Assembly (NCBI RefSeq): GCF_029953595.1
Contig: NZ_CP124535.1
Span: forward strand, 2,078,001-2,142,000
DNA: 64,000 bases
Direction: 5' to 3'
Origin: Fuscovulum ytuae
Lineage (GTDB): Bacteria; Pseudomonadota; Alphaproteobacteria; Rhodobacterales; Rhodobacteraceae
A program made the translations under genes and the position numbers. Position 1 is the stretch's first letter. The number at the start of each line of letters is the position of its first letter. Positions 44,211 to 53,269 of the stretch are shown here, in pieces. Below the pieces are notes generated by a model. It saw nothing but the letters and a program-made list of their open reading frames with translations, searched no databases and was not told where the DNA came from.

Positions 44211-44564
44211 ATGAGTTACAAGTCAAAAATCGTTGAAATGCGCGGCGAGATTCGCGCGATGAACAAGCTTATCCCCGACGCTGCCGCAGGGTTCGGCACC
44301 TTGTCCAAGGCAGTCAAGGAAAACGGCCCCCTATCCTTCAAGGAAAAGGAATACATCGCCCTTGCCATCGCGATCAGCCAACGCTGCGAGCCATGCATCA
44401 ACTTCCATGTCGAGGCGCTGATGAAATCCGGTGCCACGCGCGAAGAATTGGGCGATGTGCTGGCCATGTCCATCCAGATGGGCGGCGGCCCCGCGCTGAT
44501 GTACGCGGCCCATGCCTTGGCCTGCTGGGATGAACTTGCCGCACCTGCCATCGCCGCCGAATAG
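44211..44564 (+). CDS. AhpD-like/carboxymuconolactone decarboxylase family protein
   Basis: A 117-residue protein of the CMD/AhpD fold. The redox motif C59-E-P-C62-x3-H66 (QRCEPCINFHVEAL) is that of AhpD-like thiol peroxidase-reductases, not of the true decarboxylase. Such proteins cycle a disulfide using CxxC. Because its operator equals that of sqr, a role in handling persulfides or reactive sulfur is the most attractive inference; a peroxidase role is the alternative. AAGGGA precedes ATG 44211. The leader of 71 bases holds the operator. Confidence 0.8.
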   Translation: MSYKSKIVEMRGEIRAMNKLIPDAAAGFGTLSKAVKENGPLSFKEKEYIALAIAISQRCEPCINFHVEALMKSGATREELGDVLAMSIQMGGGPALMYAAHALACWDELAAPAIAAE

Positions 44565-44612
44565 GCGGTGCGCTGCAGGGTGCTTGCAAAGACAGGTGAC
44601 AGGCGCGACGCG

Positions 44613-45437
44613 ATGGGCCAGCATCAGACCATCATGCGCCTTGTCCTCCTCTTCACCCTCTTCCTCGCCGCCTGCGGCGCACCCCCAACGGCATCTCTGA
44701 CAACCGGCGCTCTTCCCGTGCCGCAAGTAGACATGCCTGCCGTCACCCGCCCGAATTTCAGCGATGCCAAACCTGTCAGCTTTGGCCGTGGCGGCCCAGA
44801 TGGCTATCCCGTTCACGGCATTGACGTGGCCCGTTTTCAAACGTCGATCGATTGGCGTGCCGCGCGGGCGAATGGCGTCAACTTCGCCTTCATCAAGGCA
44901 ACAGAAGGCGGCGATCTGGTCGATCCCATGTTCCGCGATCATTGGCGCGGGGCGGGGCGCGCGGGCGTTGCCCGCGGGGCCTATCACTTCTTCTACCATT
45001 GCCGCCCGGCAGCCGAACAGGCAGCCTTCTTCATCCGCAATGTGCCCCGCACCCGCGGCGCGCTGCCGCCCGTTCTTGATATGGAATGGACGCCCTTCTC
45101 ACCGACCTGCACCATCCGCCGCCCGCCCGAGGTGCTGCGGGCCGAGGCGAAGATCTTCCTCGACATCGTCGAAGCGCATTACGGCCAGCGCCCCATCATC
45201 TATTCCACTGTCGATTTCTACCAAGAAAATCAGATGTGGCGCGTCGGCCCCTATCCGTTCTGGCTGCGGTCCGTCGCCGCCCATCCCGATGACATCTACG
45301 GCGGACGGCACTGGACTTTCTGGCAATACACGTCCACCGGCCTCATCCCCGGCATCGCCGGAGAGGTGGATATCAACGTCTTCGACGGGCCTTCCGCGGA
45401 ATGGGGCGCTTGGCTTGCGGCCAACCGCCACCCGTGA
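44613..45437 (+). CDS. GH25 lysozyme-like lipoprotein
   Basis: A 274-residue glycoside hydrolase family 25 protein. A lipoprotein signal ends in LFLAAC with Cys21, so it is probably anchored in a membrane facing the periplasm. The GH25 core shows HGIDVARFQTSIDW, FAFIKATEGG, GAYHFFY and the catalytic DMEW. Family members cut the beta-1,4 bond between MurNAc and GlcNAc, so peptidoglycan remodelling is expected. ATG 44613 is preferred over 44634 because an AGGTGACAGG-type site precedes it. Its stop is three bases from the convergent chemoreceptor stop. Confidence 0.87.
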   Translation: MGQHQTIMRLVLLFTLFLAACGAPPTASLTTGALPVPQVDMPAVTRPNFSDAKPVSFGRGGPDGYPVHGIDVARFQTSIDWRAARANGVNFAFIKATEGGDLVDPMFRDHWRGAGRAGVARGAYHFFYHCRPAAEQAAFFIRNVPRTRGALPPVLDMEWTPFSPTCTIRRPPEVLRAEAKIFLDIVEAHYGQRPIIYSTVDFYQENQMWRVGPYPFWLRSVAAHPDDIYGGRHWTFWQYTSTGLIPGIAGEVDINVFDGPSAEWGAWLAANRHP

Positions 45438-45440
45438 CGA

Positions 45441-47159
45441 TCACTCTGCCGCAATCCCCCGGCTGGCCAGCATCGCGTTGATCTGGCTCATCAGCCCGGC
45501 AGGAACCCCACTCAGGTCCAGCTTGCCCCCGGCTTTCGCGCCGGGACGCAGGCGGAAATGATCAATCGCTTTCCGCATCGCCTCGGACGAGGATTGCAAC
45601 TCTGCCGCTCCGGCGGCCAATTGCTCTGCCTGGCTGCTGGTCGTCGTGGCGGAATTGGCCACCTCACCAATGGCAGTGGTGATCTGCGCCACCGCCCGCG
45701 ATTGCTCATCGCCCGATGAAGCGATGCTGCCCACAAGCGATTCCACTTCAGAAATGTCATGCGCGATCCGGGTAAAGGCGCGCTGCGTTTCATCTGCGAT
45801 GGAAACACCCGATGCCACGCGCTGCGCCGCATCCTCGATCAACTCGCTGCTTTCCCGTGCCGCGCGCGCCGACCGTCCGGCCAGATTGCGCACTTCCTGC
45901 GCCACCACAGCAAAGCCTCGGCCATATTGACCCGCCCGCGCCGCCTCGACCGCTGCATTCAGCGCCAAAAGGTTGGTCTGGAAAGCGATCTCGTCGATCA
46001 CCTTGATGATCTTTGCGATATCGTCGGACGAGGTGCGGATGGCCTCCATGGCCTGCACCATGCCGCCCACCTTTTCCTGCCCTTCGCGCGTCGCGGTCGA
46101 GGCAGACCCCGCCCGATGGCTGGCAAGGTTCGCAGCTGACGCATTGGCCCGCACTTGCGCATCTGTCTCTTCCGCCGAGGCCGAGATTTCATCGACTGAC
46201 GTGCTTTGCACCTGCGCATTGTCGGCCAGCATCTGCGCGCTTGATGCAATCTGCCCCACGGTGGCAGAAACCTGCTGCACCTGCGTCCCGATCTGCGCAA
46301 AGGTGTTGTTCAGACCGTCATAGGCCTTTTCAAAGGCCTCTACGATCAGACGGAATTCACCGGGGAAATCGGACGGGCGGATTTCACGATCCAGACGACC
46401 ATCGACAATATCCTGCGACATCGCCTCGATTTCCTTGATCGTGCGCCGGAAATTGGCGGAAATCGCATCCATCGCCTCGTTGATGAAGGCGCGGTCACCG
46501 CTGAACCGCTCCATCGCATAATCAAAATGGCCTTCCGCAAAGGCCTCGATGCAAGTGATGATCTTGCGCTTCGTTGCGATGTGATCCTGCACCATCTTGT
46601 TCACCGCCGTCACAACGACAGCGAAATCGCCCTTGAAACCGTCCGCATCCATGTATTCGTGGATGAACCCATTCTCATGCGCCTTGGCCATCTTGCCCAA
46701 GCCCGACACAAGGTTCGCCACCTGCGCCTCGTTTTCCGCAAGCACCGTACGGTCCTGCCATTCCACCAGCATCGCGACCATCTTGCCCGATGCATCCCGA
46801 TGCGGAATCGCCCGGAAGGCCAGCTTGCGGCCGCCGATGGTGAACTTGCCGTCATGCGGGCTCGCAAGTTCGGTCATGATCCCACGCTGGTAAGACGGGT
46901 TCTTGTGGAAAACATCGATCGACTTGCCCACCACATCGCGCGCAGTGAAATGCGGCAGGTCTTGACGGATGTCCTCCTCAATCGCCTCAAACATCTTGAA
47001 ACCCGCCTCGTTGACGAAACGGATGATCATATCGGCATCGGCAAGCATCACAGGGTTCGTCAGATGGTCGAGGGTGCGCAGCACTCCAATTTCAGAGGCC
47101 AGCGCCTCCAGCGCCGCATCCGCCTTGCCCGCCTTCGCCTTGTCCACCGTCGCCACCAT
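45441..47159 (-). CDS. Soluble methyl-accepting chemotaxis protein with PAS domain
   Basis: A 572-residue cytoplasmic chemoreceptor: no membrane segment is found. Residues about 25-150 resemble a PAS sensor domain ([24 protein letters not shown], which is typical of heme/FAD-free Aer-like PAS), about 160-280 a linker with HAMP-like helices, and about 290-545 the signalling coiled coil with the hairpin tip [20 protein letters not shown]. The C terminus has no CheR pentapeptide. ATG at 47159 is used; the TTG two codons earlier is not needed. It probably senses an internal cue and feeds a CheA encoded elsewhere. Confidence 0.9.
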   Translation of the reverse strand: MVATVDKAKAGKADAALEALASEIGVLRTLDHLTNPVMLADADMIIRFVNEAGFKMFEAIEEDIRQDLPHFTARDVVGKSIDVFHKNPSYQRGIMTELASPHDGKFTIGGRKLAFRAIPHRDASGKMVAMLVEWQDRTVLAENEAQVANLVSGLGKMAKAHENGFIHEYMDADGFKGDFAVVVTAVNKMVQDHIATKRKIITCIEAFAEGHFDYAMERFSGDRAFINEAMDAISANFRRTIKEIEAMSQDIVDGRLDREIRPSDFPGEFRLIVEAFEKAYDGLNNTFAQIGTQVQQVSATVGQIASSAQMLADNAQVQSTSVDEISASAEETDAQVRANASAANLASHRAGSASTATREGQEKVGGMVQAMEAIRTSSDDIAKIIKVIDEIAFQTNLLALNAAVEAARAGQYGRGFAVVAQEVRNLAGRSARAARESSELIEDAAQRVASGVSIADETQRAFTRIAHDISEVESLVGSIASSGDEQSRAVAQITTAIGEVANSATTTSSQAEQLAAGAAELQSSSEAMRKAIDHFRLRPGAKAGGKLDLSGVPAGLMSQINAMLASRGIAAE

Positions 47160-47309
47160 GGTCAAACCCTTTCCCTACCCGCCGAAATGCGCAGGATGAT
47201 ATCTCCGATGCCTCCAGAACGGCTCGGCGCGCAAAGTCGTTAGCGCGCGCGCTGCGGCGAAGGGATGCCCCTACCCCGCCAAACGGATGGATCGGCGCGG
47301 ATAAAAGCG

Positions 47310-47343
47310 AAAAGGGCACCGGACCTGCGCCCGATGCCCTTTT
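47310..47343. terminator. Terminator between the dimethylglycine dehydrogenase-like and chemoreceptor genes
   Basis: AAAAGGGCA (47310-47318) and TGCCCTTTT (47335-47343) form a perfect 9-base stem. On the minus strand it ends the upstream gene with TTTT and then CGCTTTT. Confidence 0.8.
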
Positions 47344-47365
47344 GCAATCCATGATATCCGCGGCG

Positions 47366-49864
47366 TCAGCCGTCGATGCGGATACGTGCGTTCTTGGGGT
47401 CGAATGGGCTGTCCTCGGTCACCACGGCATCCCATTCCTGCCGCAGCATCCTGACCTTCAGCTTCGTCCCAACTTCGGCCAGATCAGGGCGCACATATCC
47501 CATGCCGATCTGCTTGCCAAAGGCCACGGACCAACCACCCGAAGTCAGACGCCCGACTTTCTCGCCATCCAGAAGAAGCGCTTCCTTCCCCCACGGATCG
47601 GTGTCCGACGGCCCATCGATCAGCAGCGTCACGCATTTGCTGCGGATACCCGTCTCGATCATCTTGGCCTTGCCGCGGAACTCTTTCGACATGTCTACGA
47701 ACCGATCCAGCGCCGCCTCCAGCGGCGTTGCATCCCGGCCTAGCTCATTACCGAAAGCGCGATAGGATTTTTCCTGCCGCAGCCAGTTCTGCGCCCGCGC
47801 ACCGACAGGCTTTAGCCCGTGCTTCTCGCCAACCGACCAGATCAGGTTCCACAGATAACGGCCCATCTCCACCGGGTGATGCAATTCCCAGCCCAACTCG
47901 CCCGTATAGGCCACGCGCACCGCCCGCACCGGGCACATGCCCAATTCGATGTCACGATAGCTCAGCCACGGGAACCGCTTGTTGCCCAGCACAGTTTCGG
48001 GATCCGCATCCTTGACGATCTCTTTCAGGATCGCCCGGCTGTTCGGGCCTGCCAAAGCGAACACACCCCACTGCGTGGTGATGTCATGGATATCGACATA
48101 TCCACCACCCTGCGCCACCCAATCCTCGGCTGATTTGATCAGGAAATCAGCGTCATAAGCCGTCCAAGCGCCCGCCGAGATCAGGTAATACTCGTTCTCT
48201 TTCAACCGGACGATCGTGTATTCCGTCCGCGTCGTGCCATGATCGGTCAGCGCATAAGTCAGGTTGATCCGGCCCACATTCGGCAACTTGTTGCAGGTAA
48301 ACCAATCCAGAAAGGCCGTCGCCCCCGGCCCGCGCAGCAGGTGCTTGGTAAAGGCCGTGGCATCGATGATCCCCGCCGTGTTGCGGATCGCCTGCGCCTC
48401 GGCTTCGGCAAAGGGCCACCATGCTCCGCGCCGGAACGACCGGCTGTCATGATCAAAGGACGCGGGCGCATCCTTGGGGCCATAGTAGTTCGGCCGTTCC
48501 CAGCCGTTCACCTGCCCCATCTGCGCGCCCATGGCGATCTGGGCATCGTAGTTGGGCGCCGTGCGAAGCGGGCGGCAGGCCTCACGCTCTTCATCCGGGT
48601 GATGCAGGATGAAGACATGCTCATAGCACTCCTCATTCTTGCGCGCGGCATATTCGGTGGTCATCCAATTGCCGTAACGCTTGGGATCGAGGGAGGCCAT
48701 GTCGATCTCGGCCTCGCCTTCGGTCATCATCTGGGCAAGGTAATAGCCCGTCCCGCCCGCCGCCGTGATCCCGAAGCTGAACCCTTCCGCGATCCACATA
48801 TTGCGCAAGCCCGGCACGGGCCCGACCAGCGGGTTACCATCGGGGGTATAGCAGATGGGTCCGTTGTAATCGTCCTTCAGACCCACGGTTTCCGAAGACG
48901 GGATACGGTGGATCATCGACATATACTCCGCCTCGATCCGTTCCAGATCCAGCGGGAACAGGTCGGCACGGAACGACTGCGGCACGTCATACAGGAACCG
49001 CGCCGGGGCGTTCCTTTCATAAGGACCAAGGATCCAGCCGCCACGTTCTTCACGGACATACCACTTGGCATCCGCATCACGCAGAACCGGATGCTGCGGG
49101 TTGGTCTTGCGCCACTCCACCAGCGCCGGGTCCGGTTCGGTGACGATATACTGATGCTCCACCGGGATGGCGGGGATCTTGATGCCCAGCAGGCGCGCGG
49201 TGCGCTGCGCATGATTGCCCGTTGCCGTCACCACATGTTCGGCATGGATGTCGTATTTCTCTTCCGTCGGCACCAGATTGCCGCCCCGGTCTTCCATCTT
49301 GGTGACCGACACGATCCATTCGGATCCCGTCCAGCGATAGCCATCGACCTGAATCTTCCGCTCGATCGTCGCGCCCAACTGCCGCGCGCCCTTGGCCATG
49401 GCCTGCGTCACGTCCGCCGGATTGATATATCCGTCCTGCGGGTGATAAAGCGCCCCCACCAGATCCTCCGTCCGCACCAGCGGCCAGCGATCCTTAATCT
49501 CTTTGGGCGTCAGGAATTCGTGATAAACCCCGGCGGTTTCAGCGACCGAGGAATAGAGCATATACTCATCCATCCGCTCTTGCCGCTGGGCCATCCGCAG
49601 ATTGCCCACCACGTAAAAGCCGGGGTTCAGCCCCGTCTCGGCCTCCAGCCCCTTGTAGAAATCGACGCTGTACTTGTGAATATGCGTGGTCGCATAGCTC
49701 ATGTTGAACAACGGCAGCAGGCCGGCCGCGTGCCATGTGGACCCGGCGGTCAATTCGTCCCGCTCTACCAGCATCGTGTCCCAACCGGCCTTGGCAAGGT
49801 GGTAGGCGATGCCGTTCCCGACGGCACCGCCGCCGACGACAAGGGCTTTGACATGGGTCTTCAT
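47366..49864 (-). CDS. Dimethylglycine/sarcosine dehydrogenase-like protein
   Basis: An 832-residue flavoprotein: FAD/DAO domain (about 1-400, starting VKALVVGGGAVGNGIAYHL), a linker domain, then GcvT-type aminomethyltransferase domains N and C (about 440-830). The motif AGSTWHAAGLLP places His45 where mammalian dimethylglycine and sarcosine dehydrogenases bind FAD covalently. Such enzymes demethylate N-methylglycines, passing the methyl group to tetrahydrofolate in the GcvT domain, and end in glycine. Dimethylglycine versus sarcosine versus another N-methyl compound cannot be decided from sequence. ATG 49864 is chosen since GGAG precedes it. It has its own terminator. Confidence 0.85.
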   Translation of the reverse strand: MKTHVKALVVGGGAVGNGIAYHLAKAGWDTMLVERDELTAGSTWHAAGLLPLFNMSYATTHIHKYSVDFYKGLEAETGLNPGFYVVGNLRMAQRQERMDEYMLYSSVAETAGVYHEFLTPKEIKDRWPLVRTEDLVGALYHPQDGYINPADVTQAMAKGARQLGATIERKIQVDGYRWTGSEWIVSVTKMEDRGGNLVPTEEKYDIHAEHVVTATGNHAQRTARLLGIKIPAIPVEHQYIVTEPDPALVEWRKTNPQHPVLRDADAKWYVREERGGWILGPYERNAPARFLYDVPQSFRADLFPLDLERIEAEYMSMIHRIPSSETVGLKDDYNGPICYTPDGNPLVGPVPGLRNMWIAEGFSFGITAAGGTGYYLAQMMTEGEAEIDMASLDPKRYGNWMTTEYAARKNEECYEHVFILHHPDEEREACRPLRTAPNYDAQIAMGAQMGQVNGWERPNYYGPKDAPASFDHDSRSFRRGAWWPFAEAEAQAIRNTAGIIDATAFTKHLLRGPGATAFLDWFTCNKLPNVGRINLTYALTDHGTTRTEYTIVRLKENEYYLISAGAWTAYDADFLIKSAEDWVAQGGGYVDIHDITTQWGVFALAGPNSRAILKEIVKDADPETVLGNKRFPWLSYRDIELGMCPVRAVRVAYTGELGWELHHPVEMGRYLWNLIWSVGEKHGLKPVGARAQNWLRQEKSYRAFGNELGRDATPLEAALDRFVDMSKEFRGKAKMIETGIRSKCVTLLIDGPSDTDPWGKEALLLDGEKVGRLTSGGWSVAFGKQIGMGYVRPDLAEVGTKLKVRMLRQEWDAVVTEDSPFDPKNARIRIDG

Positions 49865-50020
49865 GGGACGACTCCGCGGATGGGTGTTTTGCACCCTATC
49901 TGCCCGAACCTGCGCAAACCGGGCAAGACAACCCGACCCTTGGCAGACAAAAGCGACATGGCTGTAAAATGCGCGACCTGCGCCGGATGGCAGGCCCCCG
50001 GGGGTGTCACACCCCGTCCG

Positions 50021-50052
50021 CCATCGGCCCTTGAACCGATGGTGGGGCCGAT
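50021..50052 (-). other. Two mutually exclusive inverted repeats between znuB and the dehydrogenase gene
   Basis: CCATCGG (50021-50027) can pair with CCGATGG (50036-50042), or ATCGGCCC (50023-50030) with GGGCCGAT (50045-50052); both cannot form at once. A third repeat, ATTTTC/GAAAAT, is at 50070-50086. They may end znuB transcription or regulate the gene downstream; no known riboswitch pattern is recognised in 49865-50101. Confidence 0.3.
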
Positions 50053-50101
50053 GACGAACCCCGTGCAGTATTTTCAGACAGAAAATGAAGAGGGTTCTGC
50101 C

Positions 50102-50893
50102 CTAACGCCGCCCCACCCGCCCGAACAAGGCCGACAGCGCGAACAAAACCGCCGCCGCCGCGATGATCGACGGCCCCGCGGGCGTGTCCTGCCACAGCGA
50201 TAACTGCAACCCTGCCAGCGCCGCCCCCGCGCCGATGACGACCGCGATCACCGCCATCGCCTCGGGCGTCCGTGCAAGCCCCCGCGCCGCCGCCGCCGGG
50301 ATGATCAGCATGGCGGCGATCAACAACGCCCCCACCACCTTGATCGCCACCGCCACCACCACGGCCAAGGCCAACGTCAGCACCAACCGCTCCCGCGCCG
50401 GGTTCAGACCCGACGCATGGGCCAGATCCTCGTTCAACGTCGATGTCAGCAAGCCCTGCCACCGCCATATCAAAAGGCCAAGCACCAGCGCAGCGCCGCC
50501 CCAGACCAGCGCCAGATCCCCCCGCGTCACGGCAAGGATGTCGCCAAACAGCCATGCCGACAGGTCCGTCCGCGCGCCAGGAACAAAGCTCACCGCCACC
50601 AACCCGAAGGCCAGCGCCGAATGCGCCAGAACCCCCAACGTCGTGTCCATCGCCCAGCCCCGCGCTGCCAGTGTGGCTACGGTAAAGGCCATGGCCAAAG
50701 CTACGACCAGCGTCCCGAATGTCACTGGCAGATCGGCCGCCAGCGCCAGCGCAACGCCAAGGATCGCCGCGTGGGACGTCGCATCCCCGAAATAGGCCAT
50801 CCGTCGCCACACCACGAAAGATCCCAGAGGCCCCGTCGCCAGCGACAGCCCCACCCCGGCCAGCGCCGCGCGGATCAGGAAATCGTCAAGCAT
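50102..50893 (-). CDS. znuB: Zinc ABC transporter permease ZnuB
   Basis: The 263-residue membrane permease of the zinc importer, with about eight helices. GDATSHAAILGVALA and VVGALLIAAMLIIPAAAARGLA are typical of the ABC-3 (ZnuB/TroC) family. Several ATG codons lie in the overlapping His-rich znuC tail; 50893 gives MLDDFLIRAALAGVGL, the expected start, and an 8-base overlap with znuC. It is the last gene of zur-znuC-znuB. Confidence 0.93.
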   Translation of the reverse strand: MLDDFLIRAALAGVGLSLATGPLGSFVVWRRMAYFGDATSHAAILGVALALAADLPVTFGTLVVALAMAFTVATLAARGWAMDTTLGVLAHSALAFGLVAVSFVPGARTDLSAWLFGDILAVTRGDLALVWGGAALVLGLLIWRWQGLLTSTLNEDLAHASGLNPARERLVLTLALAVVVAVAIKVVGALLIAAMLIIPAAAARGLARTPEAMAVIAVVIGAGAALAGLQLSLWQDTPAGPSIIAAAAVLFALSALFGRVGRR

Positions 50894-51662
50894 GATGATG
50901 GTCATGGTGATGATGCGCATGCCCATGCGCATGCCCCTCGCCATCATCATGGCTGTGGTCATGCACATGCTGATAGAGCGCCAGCGCGCCTTGCGTGCCC
51001 AACCCGAACAGCGCGCGATATTCCGGCGCGGTGGATACCACCCTTGGCGTCCCCTCACAGCAGATATGCCCGTTCAGGCAGATCACCCGATCCGACGCCG
51101 CCATCACCACATGCAGGTCATGGCTTACCATCAGGACAGCAACCCCCGTCTCACGCCGCACCTCTTCGATCAGGCGGTAAAAGGCCGCTTCGCCGGGCTG
51201 ATCCAAACCCTGCGTCGGCTCATCCAGTATAAGAATATCGGGCTTTGACAGCAGCGCCCGCGCCAGCAGCACGCGCTGAAACTGCCCACCCGACAGATCG
51301 GCCATCTGCCGCCCCGCCACTTCGGGCAGGCCCACGCGGGCCAGTGCCGCCGCCGCCTCTGCATCCCCAACCCGGCGCGGCAGCGACAGGAACCGCCGCA
51401 CCGTCATCGGCATGGTCCGATCAATGGCCAGCCGTTGCGGCACATAGCCCACAACCAGCCCCGGCCTTTGTCTAACCTGCCCCCCGCTGACTGGCACGAT
51501 CCCCAGCAAAGCCCGCAGCAGCGTCGACTTCCCCGATCCGTTCGGACCAAGGATCGTGACGATCTCTCCCGGCTGCACCGACAGGCTGACATCCGTCAGC
51601 ACCGGATGCGCCTCCAGCATCACCGAAAGCCGCTCGGCCCCGATCAGCGCGCCCATTCTCAT
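50886..51662 (-). CDS. znuC: Zinc ABC transporter ATPase ZnuC with His-rich tail
   Basis: A 258-residue ATPase with Walker A GPNGSGKST, signature LSGGQFQR, Walker B ILILDEPTQGLD and switch VSHDLHVV. The last 30 residues are unusual: HVHDHSHDDGEGHAHGHAHH and further His, up to the terminal Ala. Such tails are seen in some ZnuC proteins and presumably bind Zn on the cytoplasmic side, perhaps as a sensor or buffer. The start at 51662 overlaps the zur stop by ATGA; 51656 is an alternative with a better spaced G-run. Confidence 0.92.
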   Translation of the reverse strand: MRMGALIGAERLSVMLEAHPVLTDVSLSVQPGEIVTILGPNGSGKSTLLRALLGIVPVSGGQVRQRPGLVVGYVPQRLAIDRTMPMTVRRFLSLPRRVGDAEAAAALARVGLPEVAGRQMADLSGGQFQRVLLARALLSKPDILILDEPTQGLDQPGEAAFYRLIEEVRRETGVAVLMVSHDLHVVMAASDRVICLNGHICCEGTPRVVSTAPEYRALFGLGTQGALALYQHVHDHSHDDGEGHAHGHAHHHHDHHHA

Positions 51663-52180
51663 GCCCCCCGGCAGGCGGGGCACAGGCCCAGCGCCTCGAT
51701 ATTCGACCGCTCCACCGTAAAGCCCAGCCCTGCCGCCGCCACTTCCAGCGCCGCGCGCACGGGGGCAGCCGGGGCCTCGGCCACATGGTTGCACTCACGG
51801 CAGATCAGGAAGACCGGCGCATGATCCTCGCCCGGATGCATGCAGGCGGCAAAGGCGTTCAGCCGCCGGATGCGATGCGCCAACCCGTTTTCCACCAGAA
51901 AATCCAGCGCGCGATAGGCCACCGGCGGCTGGTTCCCGAACCCTTCCGCCGCCAACCGCTGCAACACGTCATAGGCCCCCAGCGCGCGGTGTTCCTCCAG
52001 CAAAATCTCCAACACCCGCCGCCGCACTGGCGTCAGCCGCGCCCCTTGTGCAAGCGCCAGCGCCTCGGCCCGCGCCATCACATCATCCGCGCAATGGCTG
52101 TGATCATGCTGCGCAAAAGCCACCTGCGGCGGCGCGGCGCAACCGGGGCAGGCATCGGAATGATCATGCTCATGCGCCAT
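51659..52180 (-). CDS. zur: Zinc uptake regulator Zur (Fur family)
   Basis: A 173-residue Fur-family repressor that with Zn shuts off zinc uptake. The N terminus is His/Cys-rich (MAHEHDHSDACPGC and HDHSHCADD), then the winged helix (RLTPVRRRVLEILLEEHRALGAYDVLQRL) and the C-terminal metal-binding part with CRECNHV and CPAC for structural zinc. ATG 52180 is preceded by AAGAGG. It lies first in zur-znuCB, divergent from znuA, with one shared operator in the 70-base gap. Confidence 0.93.
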   Translation of the reverse strand: MAHEHDHSDACPGCAAPPQVAFAQHDHSHCADDVMARAEALALAQGARLTPVRRRVLEILLEEHRALGAYDVLQRLAAEGFGNQPPVAYRALDFLVENGLAHRIRRLNAFAACMHPGEDHAPVFLICRECNHVAEAPAAPVRAALEVAAAGLGFTVERSNIEALGLCPACRGA

Positions 52181-52194
52181 GCGGGCCTCTTGAC

Positions 52195-52211
52195 ATGTTA
52201 TCTTATAACAT
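52195..52211. promoter_or_regulatory. Zur box between zur and znuA
   Basis: ATGTTAT-CTT-ATAACAT is a perfect inverted repeat in the only AT-rich part of the gap, matching the GTTATnnnATAAC-type zinc operator of Alphaproteobacteria. It can control both zur-znuCB and znuA. Confidence 0.85.
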
Positions 52212-52250
52212 ACATAGGCCCAGAAGCACTGCACAGGAAGGGCCATCCCG

Positions 52251-53213
52251 ATGCGTTATATCATCTCCTCCGCCTTTGCCACCCTCGCCGCCACCCTTCC
52301 CGCACTGGCCGAAGCGCCGCGCGTCGTCACCGATATCCATCCCGTGCATTCCCTCGTCGCGCAGGTGATGGGTGATCTGGGCAAGCCAGAGCTTCTTCTG
52401 GAACGCGGCGCGTCAGAGCATGACTTCCAACTTCGCCCGTCACAGGCGGCGGGTCTTGTCGAGGCCGATCTCATCGTCTGGATCGGGCCAGAGCTTACTC
52501 CATGGCTTGGCCGCGCGCTTGACGGGCTGGGGGAAGACGCGGCCAAGCTTGGGCTTCTGACCGTGCCGGGGACGACGACACAGGAGTTCTCCGAAGACGG
52601 CGCGCATACGGGGCACGACCATGACCATGACCATGACCATGACCACGAAGAAACCGCCAAAGCCGCCGATGAACACGACCACAGCCATGACGGCCTTGAT
52701 CCGCATGCCTGGCTTGATCCGGCCAATGCGCAGGTCTGGCTGACCGCGATTGCCGCCGAACTTGGCCGGATCGACCCCGCCAATGCAGCCACCTACACCG
52801 CCAACGCCAAGGCCGCCACTAAAGAGATCGCCGCGCTGGACAGCGAACTCGCCACCACCCTCGCGCCGCTCAAGGGCAAGCCCATCGTCGTCTATCATGA
52901 CGCCTACGGCTATCTGGCTGCCCATTACGGCCTTGATATCTTTGGCTCCATCGCCTTGGGCGATGCCACCGCCCCCGGCGCGGCGCGCCTTGCCGAATTG
53001 CGCGATGGCGTGGCAGCAGGCACGCCTGTCTGCCTTTTTCCCGAAGCGCAGTATGACACTGCCCTTGTCGAACAGATTGCCGAAGGCACCGGGGCCCGCA
53101 TCGGCGGCGCGCTTGATCCCAACGGGTCGATGCAAGATCCGGGTCCGGGCGCCTATGCGGCCCTTCTGCGATCCTTGGCGCAGACCATGGTCGATTGCGT
53201 TCAGACCTCTTGA
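52251..53213 (+). CDS. znuA: Zinc-binding periplasmic protein ZnuA
   Basis: A 320-residue zinc-binding protein of the cluster 9 family. The signal peptide is MRYIISSAFATLAATLPALA, cleaved after ALA. Zinc ligand regions DIHPVHSL, GLDPHAWLDP and YHDAYGYL are visible. A His/Asp loop of tandem GACCAT-type codons (HTGHDHDHDHDHDHEE, about 118-133, and HDHSHDG) is the typical metal-collecting loop of ZnuA. It is single-gene and divergent from zur-znuCB. Confidence 0.95.
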   Translation: MRYIISSAFATLAATLPALAEAPRVVTDIHPVHSLVAQVMGDLGKPELLLERGASEHDFQLRPSQAAGLVEADLIVWIGPELTPWLGRALDGLGEDAAKLGLLTVPGTTTQEFSEDGAHTGHDHDHDHDHDHEETAKAADEHDHSHDGLDPHAWLDPANAQVWLTAIAAELGRIDPANAATYTANAKAATKEIAALDSELATTLAPLKGKPIVVYHDAYGYLAAHYGLDIFGSIALGDATAPGAARLAELRDGVAAGTPVCLFPEAQYDTALVEQIAEGTGARIGGALDPNGSMQDPGPGAYAALLRSLAQTMVDCVQTS

Positions 53214-53269
53214 CGGCTTGACCCCCGCGCCTTCCGAAGTCACGACTTGGGTTGGCAGGGGGACAGCGA

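Noticed and set aside
48239-50203. A 654-codon plus-strand open frame opposite the dehydrogenase gene
   Set aside because: It is His/Arg/Pro-rich with no recognisable domain and lies wholly opposite a protein with strong FAD and GcvT motifs.
50891-50945. ATG/CAT-rich simple repeat with many possible starts
   Set aside because: It is the reverse complement of His codons in the znuC tail; only the ATG at 50893 fits the znuB N terminus.
52618-52646. Tandem 6-base GACCAT repeats, like a microsatellite
   Set aside because: They encode the His/Asp loop expected in ZnuA, and the frame is conserved, so it is protein-level selection.
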